Source: Gemmatimonas sp.
GTDB taxonomy: Bacteria; Gemmatimonadota; Gemmatimonadetes; Gemmatimonadales; Gemmatimonadaceae
NCBI GenBank assembly: GCA_025361705.1
Contig: JANYJW010000059.1
Span: 1 to 64,000, forward strand
Direction of reading: 5' to 3'
Length of the DNA: 64,000 bases
Shown one piece after another: positions 27,936 to 36,387 of this stretch (its first letter is position 1; each line of letters begins with the position of its first letter). The position numbers and the translations under genes were made by a program. Under the pieces are notes generated by a model that made no database searches, was not told where the DNA came from, and saw only the letters and a program-made list of their open reading frames with translations.

Positions 27936-28963
27936 ACGACGGCGCATTGCTCGCGGCCATCCGGCGCCTCGCAGGCGGCGAGTCGCTGTCCCGGGACGAG
28001 GCGGCGCGCGCGTTCGGCGGCGTCATGCGCGGCGACGGGACGGCGGCGCAGGTGTCGGCCCTGCTGATGGGCCTGCGCGTGAAGGGCGAGACGCCCGACG
28101 AACTCGCGGGCGTCGCGTCTGCCCTGCGCGACGCGATGACCGAACTGCGCACCGACGCGCCCGAGCAGCTGGTGGACACGTGCGGCACCGGCGGCGGGAC
28201 GATGACCACGTTCAACATCTCCACGGCGGCGGCGCTGCTCGCCGCTGGCGCCGGAGTGCGCATTGCGAAGCACGGCAACCGGTCGTTCACGTCCCGGTCT
28301 GGCAGCGCGGACGTGCTCGAGGCGCTTGGCGTGCGCATCGACCTCTCGGTGGAGCGCATGGGCGACGTGCTCGAGCAGGCGGGCATCGTGTTCATGTTTG
28401 CCCCCACCATGCACCCGGCCATGCGGCACGTGGGACCGGTGCGTCGCGAACTCGCCATTCAGACCGTGATGAATCTCGTGGGACCGCTCGCCAATCCGGC
28501 GCGGGCCGGACGTCAGGTGATTGGCGTGGCCGATCCGCGTCGACTCGGGCTCATTGGCGGTGCGTTGCAGACGTTGGGCACGACACACAGCCTCGTGGTG
28601 CACGGCGCGCCCGGCATGGATGAGATTTCGCCCATCGGCAGCACCATGGTGCTCGAGCTGGTGGATGGCGAGGCGCGTTCGTGGACGATCGAGCCCGAGC
28701 GGGTGGGCGTGCCGGCGACGACGCCACGCGACCTCGCCGGGGCCGAACCGTCGGACAATGCCCGTATCGTGGAGGACGTGCTCGCCGGGCGCGGATTGCC
28801 GGGGGCCGCTGCGGCGGTGTCGCTCAACGCGGCGGGTGCGATCTATGTGGCCGGACTCGCACCGGATTTCGCGCGCGCTCTCGACATGGCACGCGACGCG
28901 CTGCGTGCCGGCGCGGGACGCGAGGCGCTGGGGCGGCTGCGCACGGCGTCAGCCAAGGCGTAG
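27932..28963 (+). CDS. trpD: Anthranilate phosphoribosyltransferase
   Basis: A 343-residue enzyme for the second step of tryptophan synthesis, anthranilate + PRPP. The pyrophosphate loop DTCGTGGGTMTTFNIST lies near residue 80; KHGNRSFTSRSGSADVLEALG and the anthranilate-binding MHPAMRHVGPVRRELAIQT follow. The GTG at 27932 is preferred over longer readings because family homology begins within ten residues. It is coupled to the GAF-protein gene and separated from the other trp genes by lexA on the opposite strand. Confidence 0.96.
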   Translation: MNDGALLAAIRRLAGGESLSRDEAARAFGGVMRGDGTAAQVSALLMGLRVKGETPDELAGVASALRDAMTELRTDAPEQLVDTCGTGGGTMTTFNISTAAALLAAGAGVRIAKHGNRSFTSRSGSADVLEALGVRIDLSVERMGDVLEQAGIVFMFAPTMHPAMRHVGPVRRELAIQTVMNLVGPLANPARAGRQVIGVADPRRLGLIGGALQTLGTTHSLVVHGAPGMDEISPIGSTMVLELVDGEARSWTIEPERVGVPATTPRDLAGAEPSDNARIVEDVLAGRGLPGAAAAVSLNAAGAIYVAGLAPDFARALDMARDALRAGAGREALGRLRTASAKA

Positions 28964-28987
28964 CCGCGGGCTCGCCGCGGCTACGCC
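28957..28987. terminator. Bidirectional hairpin between trpD and lexA
   Basis: A perfect 13-bp stem (GGCGTAGCCGCGG at 28957-28969 with 28975-28987) and a 5-base loop. The trpD stop codon TAG is inside the left arm, and the lexA stop lies 5 bases to the right. There is no U tract on either side. It is well placed to end both convergent transcripts. Confidence 0.7.
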
Positions 28988-28992
28988 AGCAG

Positions 28993-29604
28993 TCAGAACT
29001 TCCGCATCACGCCCACGACCACGCCCTCAATCCGGATGTCGTCGGAGCGGTCGAAGTACATGGGCGCCAGCGACGCATTGGCCGGCTGCAGCCGCACGCG
29101 GCCATCGCGCTCGCGATAGTACCGCTTGACCGTCGCGGCCGATCCGTTGAGCATCGCGATGACCATTTCGCCGTTGTCCGCCGTCTGCCGCTGCTTGACC
29201 ACCACCAGGTCGCCGTCGGTGATGTGGTCGTCGATCATCGAGTTGCCGCGCACGCGCAACACGTAGTGTGATCCGCCGCCGCGCACAAAGTCGTTGGGAA
29301 CAGCCACCGTCTCGCCGCTGGTGGAATGCTCAATGGCGGTGCCGGCCGCCACCGCGCCAAGCAGGGGGAGTTCCACCGACTGCGGATACGCCTCGGACGG
29401 CAGGATCTCGATGGCGCGGCTCTCGTTGTAGCTGCGCTTGATGTAGCCCTTGCGCTCAAGATTGGTGAGGTGTTCGTGCACCGTCGCCAGCGAGTTATAG
29501 TTGAAGTGCGCGGCGATCTCCTCGAAGCTCGGCGCGTATCCGTTGCCGCCCTGGTAACCCTGCAGATAGTCGAGGATCTGGCGCTGGCGCTTGGTGAGCG
29601 GCAT
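28993..29604 (-). CDS. lexA: LexA repressor
   Basis: A 203-residue SOS repressor. The winged-helix domain (residues 1-65) begins MPLTKRQRQILDYL. The self-cleavage site is Ala87-Gly88 in LLGAVAAGTAI, and the Ser-Lys dyad is Ser122 (VRGNSMIDD) and Lys160 (AATVKRYYRE). RecA-stimulated autocleavage is therefore expected. The ATG at 29604 is the family start. It is divergent from trpC across an 86-base gap; only a weak LexA-like motif is seen there (29675-29689). Confidence 0.96.
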   Translation of the reverse strand: MPLTKRQRQILDYLQGYQGGNGYAPSFEEIAAHFNYNSLATVHEHLTNLERKGYIKRSYNESRAIEILPSEAYPQSVELPLLGAVAAGTAIEHSTSGETVAVPNDFVRGGGSHYVLRVRGNSMIDDHITDGDLVVVKQRQTADNGEMVIAMLNGSAATVKRYYRERDGRVRLQPANASLAPMYFDRSDDIRIEGVVVGVMRKF

Positions 29605-29674
29605 GGCGGCGATTCCGTTTATATGGTTGCGAGCGGGATGCTGCACCGGGTGGACGAGCGAATAAACCCCGAAG

Positions 29675-29689
29675 TAACGGTATCCGAAC
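29675..29689 (+). promoter_or_regulatory. Possible LexA-type direct-repeat operator
   Basis: TAAC-N7-GAAC differs by one base from the GAAC-N7-GAAC form of LexA boxes known in Alphaproteobacteria. It lies in the lexA/trpC divergent gap, 71 bases upstream of lexA and just before the trpC start. One near-match in a short region is weak evidence. Confidence 0.25.
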
Positions 29690-29690
29690 A

Positions 29691-30515
29691 TTGACCGAAG
29701 CGCAACAGGGCGACTGGACGGCACCCGCTGGGCCGTTGGGACGGCTGTCCGAGCGGTCCGCCGTGCGCGCGACGGCGGCCCGGGCTACCCGCGCCGACCT
29801 CGAGCGCCGCATCGCGGATCTGTCGCAGGCAACGCCCTTCGCCGCGGCGCTCGCGCGCCCCGACGTGGCAATCATCGCCGAGGTCAAGCGGAGGTCCCCG
29901 AGCAAGGGAGCGCTGGACGAGTCGCTCGATGCCGCCGCGCGCACCGCAGCGTACGCACTCGGCGGCGCCGCGGCGGTCTCCATCCTCACCGAGCCCACGG
30001 AGTTTGGCGGCTCGCTCGAGGACCTCGTGGCGGCGCACGCGGCCGTGTCGGTTCCGTTGTTGCGAAAGGACTTCATCATGCACGAGGTACAGCTGCTCGA
30101 GGCGCGCGCCCACGGCGCCAGCGCGGCGCTGCTGATCGTGCGGGCGCACCCGGCCGCGCGGCTCTTCGCCCTTGCTGCGGCTGCCCGCTCGGTGGGGCTC
30201 GAGGTGCTGCTCGAAGTGCGCGACGAACGGGAACTGGAACGCGCGCTCGGCGTCCCCGGGGCAGTCATCGGCGTGAACAACCGCAACCTCGAGACGCTTG
30301 CCATCGACGATGCCGTGTCGGAACGGCTGCTGCGCCTCATTCCTGCTGACCGGATTGCCGTGTACGAGAGCGGCGTGCGCGACGTCGAAGCGGTGCGCCG
30401 CGCGGCGGCATTGGGTGCCGACGCGGTACTGGTCGGGTCGGTGCTCTCGGTGGCACCGGACGCGACGGCGGCGGTGCGCGCGCTGACGGGCATCGCGCGG
30501 AGTCCCCGTGGCTGA
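29691..30515 (+). CDS. trpC: Indole-3-glycerol phosphate synthase
   Basis: A 274-residue TIM-barrel enzyme that closes the indole ring. Catalytic lysines are Lys66 (IIAEVKRRSPSKG) and Lys126 (PLLRKDFIMHE); VIGVNNRNLETL and YESGVRD form the phosphate-binding side. The start is uncertain: a TTG at 29691 gives the usual N-terminal helix (LGRLSER), while a GTG at 29763 would trim 24 residues. No clear ribosome site precedes either. It begins the trpC-F-B run and overlaps trpF by 8 bases. Confidence 0.93.
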   Translation: MTEAQQGDWTAPAGPLGRLSERSAVRATAARATRADLERRIADLSQATPFAAALARPDVAIIAEVKRRSPSKGALDESLDAAARTAAYALGGAAAVSILTEPTEFGGSLEDLVAAHAAVSVPLLRKDFIMHEVQLLEARAHGASAALLIVRAHPAARLFALAAAARSVGLEVLLEVRDERELERALGVPGAVIGVNNRNLETLAIDDAVSERLLRLIPADRIAVYESGVRDVEAVRRAAALGADAVLVGSVLSVAPDATAAVRALTGIARSPRG

Positions 30516-31158
30516 GGTGAAGTTCTGCGGCCTCATGCGTGGCGATGACGCGGCCTCGGCGGCTGCGCTGGGCGCGGCGTATGTGGGTGTCATCTTTGCC
30601 GGAGGCCCGCGTCGGCTCACGGCCAGCGCCGCGCGCGCGGTGCTCGACGCGGCCACGCCCTTTGGACGGGCGCGGCGCGTCGGGGTGTTCGGCGACCAGT
30701 CGCCGGCCGAGATTGCGGCGATCGCGCGGGAGGCAGGCCTTGACGTGGTGCAGCTGCATGGTGCGTCGTCGCCGACCGTGGCTGATGCGGTGCGGGCGGA
30801 GTTTACGGGCGAGGTGTGGCGCGTGGTGCGCGTGCGCGGCGGCGAGGATGCGTCGGTGTTGCGCGGCGCGGCCATCGGCGTCGATGCAGTGGTGATCGAC
30901 GCCCTGGTCGACGGCGTGCTCGGGGGAACCGGCGTCACCCTGGATTGGGAGCGGCTCGCCACATGGCTCAACGGTGTGGGGCGCCCGTCGCGGCTGGTGC
31001 TTGCGGGCGGTCTGCGGCCGGACAACGTGGCGCGGGCCATTGGACTGGTCGCGCCCGACGTCGTCGATGTATCCTCAGGGGTAGAATCGTCGGTGGGATT
31101 CAAGAATCATGAGCTGATGCGCGCCTTTGCCGATGCGGCGGCGCGTGGGGGGCGGTGA
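30508..31158 (+). CDS. trpF: Phosphoribosylanthranilate isomerase
   Basis: A 216-residue TIM-barrel enzyme performing the Amadori rearrangement in tryptophan synthesis. The catalytic pair is Cys7 (VKFCGLMR) and Asp131 (VVIDALVDG). [10 protein letters not shown] and [11 protein letters not shown] mark the phosphate site, and [15 protein letters not shown] ends the fold. It starts at a GTG inside the trpC 3' end and is followed by trpB after one base. Confidence 0.94.
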   Translation: MAEVKFCGLMRGDDAASAAALGAAYVGVIFAGGPRRLTASAARAVLDAATPFGRARRVGVFGDQSPAEIAAIAREAGLDVVQLHGASSPTVADAVRAEFTGEVWRVVRVRGGEDASVLRGAAIGVDAVVIDALVDGVLGGTGVTLDWERLATWLNGVGRPSRLVLAGGLRPDNVARAIGLVAPDVVDVSSGVESSVGFKNHELMRAFADAAARGGR

Positions 31159-31159
31159 G

Positions 31160-32350
31160 ATGGCGACGGGTGTGCAGATGAACGACCGGTTTGGCGAGTT
31201 TGGCGGGCGGTATGTGCCCGAGACGCTGGTGCCCGCGCTCGACGAGCTCGAGGCGGCATTGGCCACGGCCTTGGCCGACCCGGCGTTCCACGCCGAATTG
31301 AATGGCCTGCTCACGCACTACGTGGGCCGTCCGTCGACGCTCTGCGACGCGCCGCGCTTTTCCGATCTGGTGGGCGCGCCGGTCTGGCTGAAGCGCGAGG
31401 ACCTCAACCACACGGGTGCGCACAAGATCAACAACGCGCTGGCGCAGGCGCTGCTCGCGCGCCGGATGGGCAAGCGGCGCATCATCGCCGAGACCGGGGC
31501 GGGACAGCACGGCGTGGCCACGGCCACGGTGTGCGCGAGGCTGGGTCTCGAGTGCGTGGTGTACATGGGCGAGGAGGACATGCGGCGCCAGGCGCTCAAT
31601 GTCTACCGCATGCGCCTCATGGGTGCGACCGTCGTGCCGGTGACCGCTGGCACGCGCACGCTCAAGGACGCCACCACCGAAGCCATCCGCGACTGGGTGA
31701 CGACGTGCCCCACGAGCCACTACATCATTGGATCAGTGGTGGGCCCGGCGCCGTATCCGCGCATGGTGCGCGACTTCCAGGCGATCATCGGTCGCGAAGC
31801 GCGGGCGCAGATGCTCGAGCGCGTCGGCCGTTTGCCGCGCAGCGTGGTGGCATGCGTCGGCGGCGGATCCAACGCCATGGGCATCTTTCACGCGTTCGTC
31901 GAAGACGCGGGCGTGGAACTGGTCGGCGTGGAGGCGGCGGGGCATGGTCTCGACAGCGGGGCGCACTCGGCAAGCCTCACGCGCGGCACGCCCGGCGTGC
32001 TGCACGGGGCGCTCAGCTACCTGCTGCAGGACGAGCACGGGCAGGTGCATCCCGCGCATTCCATTTCGGCCGGGCTCGACTACCCTGGCGTGGGGCCGGA
32101 GCATTCGTTCCTCCGCGACTCCGGCCGTGCGACCTACGTGACGATCACCGACGACGAGGCGCTCGCGGGCTTCGCGCTGCTCGGGCGGCTCGAGGGGATC
32201 ATTCCCGCGCTCGAGACGGCGCACGCGGTCGCGTGGATCGCAGCGCAGCGGGGGCGCTGGGCCGCCGACGAGCCGGTGTTGTTGTGCGTCAGCGGGCGCG
32301 GCGACAAGGATGTGGCGCAGGTGAGTGAAACCGGTATCTTGAAGGGATGA
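31160..32350 (+). CDS. trpB: Tryptophan synthase beta subunit
   Basis: A 396-residue PLP enzyme that condenses indole and serine. The PLP lysine is Lys89 in [13 protein letters not shown]; the phosphate-binding glycine loop is [12 protein letters not shown], and [12 protein letters not shown] holds the catalytic Glu. The ATG at 31160 ([18 protein letters not shown]) is chosen over an ATG 33 bases upstream because of the family N-terminus and a purine-rich GGGGGGCGG site before it. It is the TrpB1 type that pairs with TrpA. trpA is 3.3 kb downstream, separated by two non-trp genes. Confidence 0.97.
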   Translation: MATGVQMNDRFGEFGGRYVPETLVPALDELEAALATALADPAFHAELNGLLTHYVGRPSTLCDAPRFSDLVGAPVWLKREDLNHTGAHKINNALAQALLARRMGKRRIIAETGAGQHGVATATVCARLGLECVVYMGEEDMRRQALNVYRMRLMGATVVPVTAGTRTLKDATTEAIRDWVTTCPTSHYIIGSVVGPAPYPRMVRDFQAIIGREARAQMLERVGRLPRSVVACVGGGSNAMGIFHAFVEDAGVELVGVEAAGHGLDSGAHSASLTRGTPGVLHGALSYLLQDEHGQVHPAHSISAGLDYPGVGPEHSFLRDSGRATYVTITDDEALAGFALLGRLEGIIPALETAHAVAWIAAQRGRWAADEPVLLCVSGRGDKDVAQVSETGILKG

Positions 32351-34116
32351 GCGTGACACCGGCTGCCGTGTCGGAACAGGGCTCCGAAGGCCTCGAGCCG
32401 CCGTTCTCCCCGACCATCGTCGTGGAGATGCTGCGTCAACTCGACAAGACCATTCGGGCGCATCTGCTCTATCTCAACAACCACAACAACCCCACCTACG
32501 TCCGCGCGGTGGAGCAGACGAAGGCGGCGTTCGTGGCGTTGTGGGAGGAGACCGACGCGGTCCAGTTGATGGTCACCGACACGGCGCTGGAGTGGCACGG
32601 CGTCAAGGTGCTCGACGAACCCACCAAGGCGAGCGACTCGCTGCCGTGGATGTTCTTCAAGGACGGCCTGCGCGAACTCTCGCTGCAGCCGGGTTTTGAA
32701 GAGCGGGAACTGCTGGACTTCCTCGCGATCATCCCCAAGGTGCGGCGCGCGCTGCCCAACGAGGACGACCTCCTCACGCTGCTCTGGGAGAGCGAGTTCG
32801 CGCACCTGAAGTACCGGTATGTGGATGTGTCCGACGAGGGGGGGGGGCTCGAGTCGTCGACCGAACCCGGCCGGTGGCCGAAGGCGGACGGCGTCGCGGC
32901 GGACGATCCGAAGCAGGCCGTGCTCGAGGCCAAGGCCGAGGCCGAGGCCGCGGGCGCTGCGGGCGGCACGGCGGAGGACCAGAAGCCGTCGGGCATCGTG
33001 CGCATGGACGACTTCGACACCACGCTCTATTTCCTCGACGAAAAGGAAGTGGAGTACCTCCGGCGCGAGACGCTGCGCGAGTACGCCACCGACCTGCGCC
33101 GCGCCGTGCTCGACTCGCTGCTCGACATTTTCGAGTTTCAGCTCGACCCGCTGGTGCGCGCCGAGGTGCTTGCAGACCTCGAGGCGCTGATGCTCCACCT
33201 GCTCTCGGCGGGAGAGTTTTCGACGGTGGCGTACCTGCTGCGTGAAGCCTCGCTGACGCTCGAACGTGCGCGCGACGTGCAGCCGGAGACGAAGGCGCGG
33301 CTGGGGTCGCTGGCGGCGCGGCTCAGCGAGCCGGCGGCGCTCTCGCAGCTGCTTGAGGCGATGGACGTTGCCCCGACGCTGCCGTCGTCGACGGACCTCA
33401 ACGAGCTGTTTGCCCAGCTGCATCCGTCGGCGCTGGCGACCATCTTCGCCTGGCTGCCGCGCGCCCAAAGCCACGGCCTGCGTCCGCTGCTCGAAGGGGC
33501 AGCCTCGCGCATCGCCGAATCGGCCACCGGCGAGCTGGTGAAGCTGATCGGCGATCCGGCGCGCGATGTGGCGCTCGAGGCGGTGCGGCGGTGCGGGGCG
33601 ATGCGGACGGCGGCGGGTGTTCCCGCCATGGCGCGCCTGCTCGAGGGCGACGACCGCGAACTGCGGCTTGCGGTGCTCACGTCGCTCACCGACATCGGCT
33701 CACCGGGAGCGCTGCAGGCCATGGAGCGCGCGCTGGGAGACTCGGATCGCGACGTGCGCGTGCTGGCGGCGCGGTCGCTGATGACGCGCCAGTACCGGCC
33801 GGCGCTTGCGCGGGTGGAGGCGACCGTGAAGGGCCGTGAGATCCGCGACGCCGACCGCACGGAGCGGCTGGCGTTCTTCGAGCTGTTCGGTACGCTGTGC
33901 GGCGACGGCGGCGTCCCGTATCTGGATGGATTGCTGAACGCGAAGGGAGGCTTGTTCGCCCGCAAGGAAGATCCGGAGCTGCGGGCCAGTGCAGCCGTGG
34001 CGCTGGGACGCATCGGCACGGCCTCGGCGCGCGAGGCCCTGCAGCGCGCCGAGGGCGACAAGGACGTGATCGTGCGCAACGCGGTGGGTCGCGCCCTGCG
34101 TGGAGGTGGCGCGTGA
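32347..34116 (+). CDS. HEAT-repeat protein embedded in the trp operon
   Basis: A 589-residue, mostly helical, soluble protein without a signal peptide. The N-terminal 180 residues hold a conserved-looking domain ([33 protein letters not shown]). An acidic, Ala/Glu-rich linker follows (about 165-215). The C-terminal half has HEAT-type repeats (about residues 395-585; repeated units such as [32 protein letters not shown] and [13 protein letters not shown]). Such repeats bind partner proteins. Its ATGA overlap with trpB and GTGA overlap with the HD-GYP gene indicate strict coupling. It most likely works with the HD-GYP protein rather than in tryptophan synthesis. Confidence 0.75.
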   Translation: MSVTPAAVSEQGSEGLEPPFSPTIVVEMLRQLDKTIRAHLLYLNNHNNPTYVRAVEQTKAAFVALWEETDAVQLMVTDTALEWHGVKVLDEPTKASDSLPWMFFKDGLRELSLQPGFEERELLDFLAIIPKVRRALPNEDDLLTLLWESEFAHLKYRYVDVSDEGGGLESSTEPGRWPKADGVAADDPKQAVLEAKAEAEAAGAAGGTAEDQKPSGIVRMDDFDTTLYFLDEKEVEYLRRETLREYATDLRRAVLDSLLDIFEFQLDPLVRAEVLADLEALMLHLLSAGEFSTVAYLLREASLTLERARDVQPETKARLGSLAARLSEPAALSQLLEAMDVAPTLPSSTDLNELFAQLHPSALATIFAWLPRAQSHGLRPLLEGAASRIAESATGELVKLIGDPARDVALEAVRRCGAMRTAAGVPAMARLLEGDDRELRLAVLTSLTDIGSPGALQAMERALGDSDRDVRVLAARSLMTRQYRPALARVEATVKGREIRDADRTERLAFFELFGTLCGDGGVPYLDGLLNAKGGLFARKEDPELRASAAVALGRIGTASAREALQRAEGDKDVIVRNAVGRALRGGGA

Positions 34117-35606
34117 CCACGCCGTCGCGTCCGTCCATCAGCATGCGCGCGTCGACGTCGATGCAGGCGCTCAACGACGCGTCGGGCGAGGCCTATGTCC
34201 GCGTGGCGAGCCGCGCGTTCATCCTCGCGTTCTACGGCACGATGCGGAACCTGCGCCTCTATCCGTTCGAAAACGCCGTGGTCCAGCAGTCGCTGCAGGA
34301 ATTGTCGCAGATCACCAACGACCTGCTGTCGCGCGAGCGCGAATGCGAGTTCCGCGTCGCCGGCGAGTTCGTCTTCGTCAACAGCACGCGCCTGCGCCTG
34401 GATCTCGACAACTACTCCAGCTTCAGCGCGCTGCTGTCGCAGTTCCGGCAGAACGGCATCGGCACGTTGCGCGCCTTGCGCGCGCCGGCCACGCGCGACT
34501 GGACGGTGCTGCTCGGATTCCTCATGAATCCGCAGGGCACGGACGCCGGCGAACGGTACGAGGCCATGCTGCGCCGCCTCGCCGACACCGGCATCACGGC
34601 CTTCGAGCTGGCGCCGCTGTCGGAGTCGGACGAGGACCAGGGCGGACAGCAGGTGGAGTCGAAGGAGAAGGCCAAGCGGACGTACGCGCGCTCGGTGTCG
34701 GCCACCAAGGACGTCATCAACTCCGTGCGCATGGGGCAGAGCGCGAACATCAAGAAGATCAAGCGCGTGGTGCAGGGCATCGTCGACCAGATCCTGTCGG
34801 ACGAGACGTCGCTGATGGGGCTCACCACCATCCGCGACTACGACGATTACACGTTCACGCACTCAGTGAACGTCTGCATCTTCTCCATCGCCCTCGGCCG
34901 CCGCCTCGCGCTCACGCGCCTGCAGCTGTACGACCTGGGCATGGCCGCGCTCTTTCACGACATCGGCAAGGCGCGCGTGCCGGTGGACGTCATCAACAAG
35001 GCCGACGTGCTCACCGACGAGGAGTGGCGGATGATCGCCTCGCATCCGTGGATGGGCGTGCTGGCGCTGTTCTCCGTGCGCGACCAGCAGGAGTTTCCGT
35101 ACCGGTCGATGCTCGTCGCGTTCCAGCATCACATGAAGCGCGACCTCACCGGGTATCCGCGCAGCCTGCGCACCAAGGACCTGATGTTCTACGCCAAGAT
35201 CGTGGCGGTGGCCGACGGCTTCGACGCCGCGACCTCGCGGCGGTCGTATCAGACGCTGCCCATGGCGCCGTCGGCGGTGCTGCAGGAAATGCGCGACAAC
35301 GCGCGCCGTGGCATGGATCCCACCATCGTCAAGGCGTTCATCAACCTCCTCGGCATCTATCCGGTGGGCACGTTCGTGGTGCTCGACACGTTCGAGCTGG
35401 CCATCGTGCACGCCGCGAACCCCGATCCCGAGATGCTCTCGCGTCCGCTCGTGCGGATCGTGAGCGACGACATGGGCAACGTGCAGTATCCCGGCACGGT
35501 GGTGGACCTCACCGAGCGCACCGAGTCCGGCGACTACCGCCGGACCATCATCAAGACCGCCGACCCCGACCGCTACGGCATTCGCGTCGGCGACTACTTC
35601 GTCTGA
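34113..35606 (+). CDS. HD-GYP domain protein with altered GYP motif
   Basis: A 497-residue soluble protein starting at GTG 34113. Residues 1-200 form an alpha/beta N-terminal domain of no known family. The HD domain runs from about 235 to 440, with His250 (FTHSVNVCIFSI) and the metal-binding His282-Asp283 (LFHDIGKARVP). The second motif reads HHMKRDLTGYP (residues 339-349) where cyclic-di-GMP phosphodiesterases have HHE-x-x-DG-x-GYP: the Glu and Gly are replaced by Met and Leu. Metal binding is likely kept, but full c-di-GMP hydrolysis is uncertain. It lies between the HEAT gene and trpA (7-base gap). Confidence 0.82.
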   Translation: MTTPSRPSISMRASTSMQALNDASGEAYVRVASRAFILAFYGTMRNLRLYPFENAVVQQSLQELSQITNDLLSRERECEFRVAGEFVFVNSTRLRLDLDNYSSFSALLSQFRQNGIGTLRALRAPATRDWTVLLGFLMNPQGTDAGERYEAMLRRLADTGITAFELAPLSESDEDQGGQQVESKEKAKRTYARSVSATKDVINSVRMGQSANIKKIKRVVQGIVDQILSDETSLMGLTTIRDYDDYTFTHSVNVCIFSIALGRRLALTRLQLYDLGMAALFHDIGKARVPVDVINKADVLTDEEWRMIASHPWMGVLALFSVRDQQEFPYRSMLVAFQHHMKRDLTGYPRSLRTKDLMFYAKIVAVADGFDAATSRRSYQTLPMAPSAVLQEMRDNARRGMDPTIVKAFINLLGIYPVGTFVVLDTFELAIVHAANPDPEMLSRPLVRIVSDDMGNVQYPGTVVDLTERTESGDYRRTIIKTADPDRYGIRVGDYFV

Positions 35607-35613
35607 GTCCGCC

Positions 35614-36387
35614 GTGCTGACTGCCCGATTCGACGCGCTCCGCGCCCAGGGACGCCGCGCCCTGGTCTGTTATGCCACGGCGGGTCACCCCGATCCCGAG
35701 CGCAGTGTGGCGCTGTGGCAGGGCCTCGAAGGCGTCGGGGCCGATGTGCTCGAAGTCGGGGTCCCGTTCTCCGACCCGATGGCCGATGGTCCCGTCATAC
35801 AGGCCAGTTCGCAGGTGGCGCTGTCGCACGGCGTCCACCTGGATCAAGTGCTCGAGCTGGTGGCCAAGGCACGGCTGGGCATCCCGGTTGTCCTGTTCAG
35901 CTACCTGAATCCGTTGATCGCGGCCGGCACGGGCGTCCTGCAACGCGCCGCCGATGCGGGCGTGCACGGCGTGCTCGTCACCGACCTGCCCGTCGGCAGC
36001 GATCCGGCGCGCGAGGCGTGGCTTGGCGAGGGGCCGCTGGCGTTCGTGCGCCTGGTGGCGCCGACGACGCCCGTCAGCCGCATGGCCGAGATCGCGCGGC
36101 ATGGGCGCGGCTTCGTGTATCTGATTTCACGGCTTGGCGTCACCGGCGTGAGCGACGACCTGCCTCCCGAACTGCCGCAGACCATCGCTGCGTTGCGGGG
36201 CGTCTGCACGCTGCCCATCTGTGTTGGGTTCGGCGTGTCGCGGCCCGACCATGCACGCGCGCTGGGCGCCGTGGCTGATGGCATCGTGGTGGGAAGCGCC
36301 ATCGTGCGTGCGGCCGGCACCTCGGTGGACGCCGCGGTCGCGCTGGCCGGCGGATTGCGCGCGGCACTCGACGAGGCCTCGGCATGA
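35614..36387 (+). CDS. trpA: Tryptophan synthase alpha subunit
   Basis: A 257-residue TIM barrel that releases indole from indole-3-glycerol phosphate and channels it to TrpB. The catalytic acids are Glu47 and Asp58 in [26 protein letters not shown] and [12 protein letters not shown] are the phosphate-binding strands. The start is GTG at 35614. Its stop overlaps the chemoreceptor-like gene by four bases (ATGA). Confidence 0.96.
   Translation: MLTARFDALRAQGRRALVCYATAGHPDPERSVALWQGLEGVGADVLEVGVPFSDPMADGPVIQASSQVALSHGVHLDQVLELVAKARLGIPVVLFSYLNPLIAAGTGVLQRAADAGVHGVLVTDLPVGSDPAREAWLGEGPLAFVRLVAPTTPVSRMAEIARHGRGFVYLISRLGVTGVSDDLPPELPQTIAALRGVCTLPICVGFGVSRPDHARALGAVADGIVVGSAIVRAAGTSVDAAVALAGGLRAALDEASA

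Noticed and set aside
29605-29690. Tryptophan attenuator or leader peptide before trpC.
   Set aside because: The 86-base gap has no short frame with Trp codons and no terminator-like hairpin.
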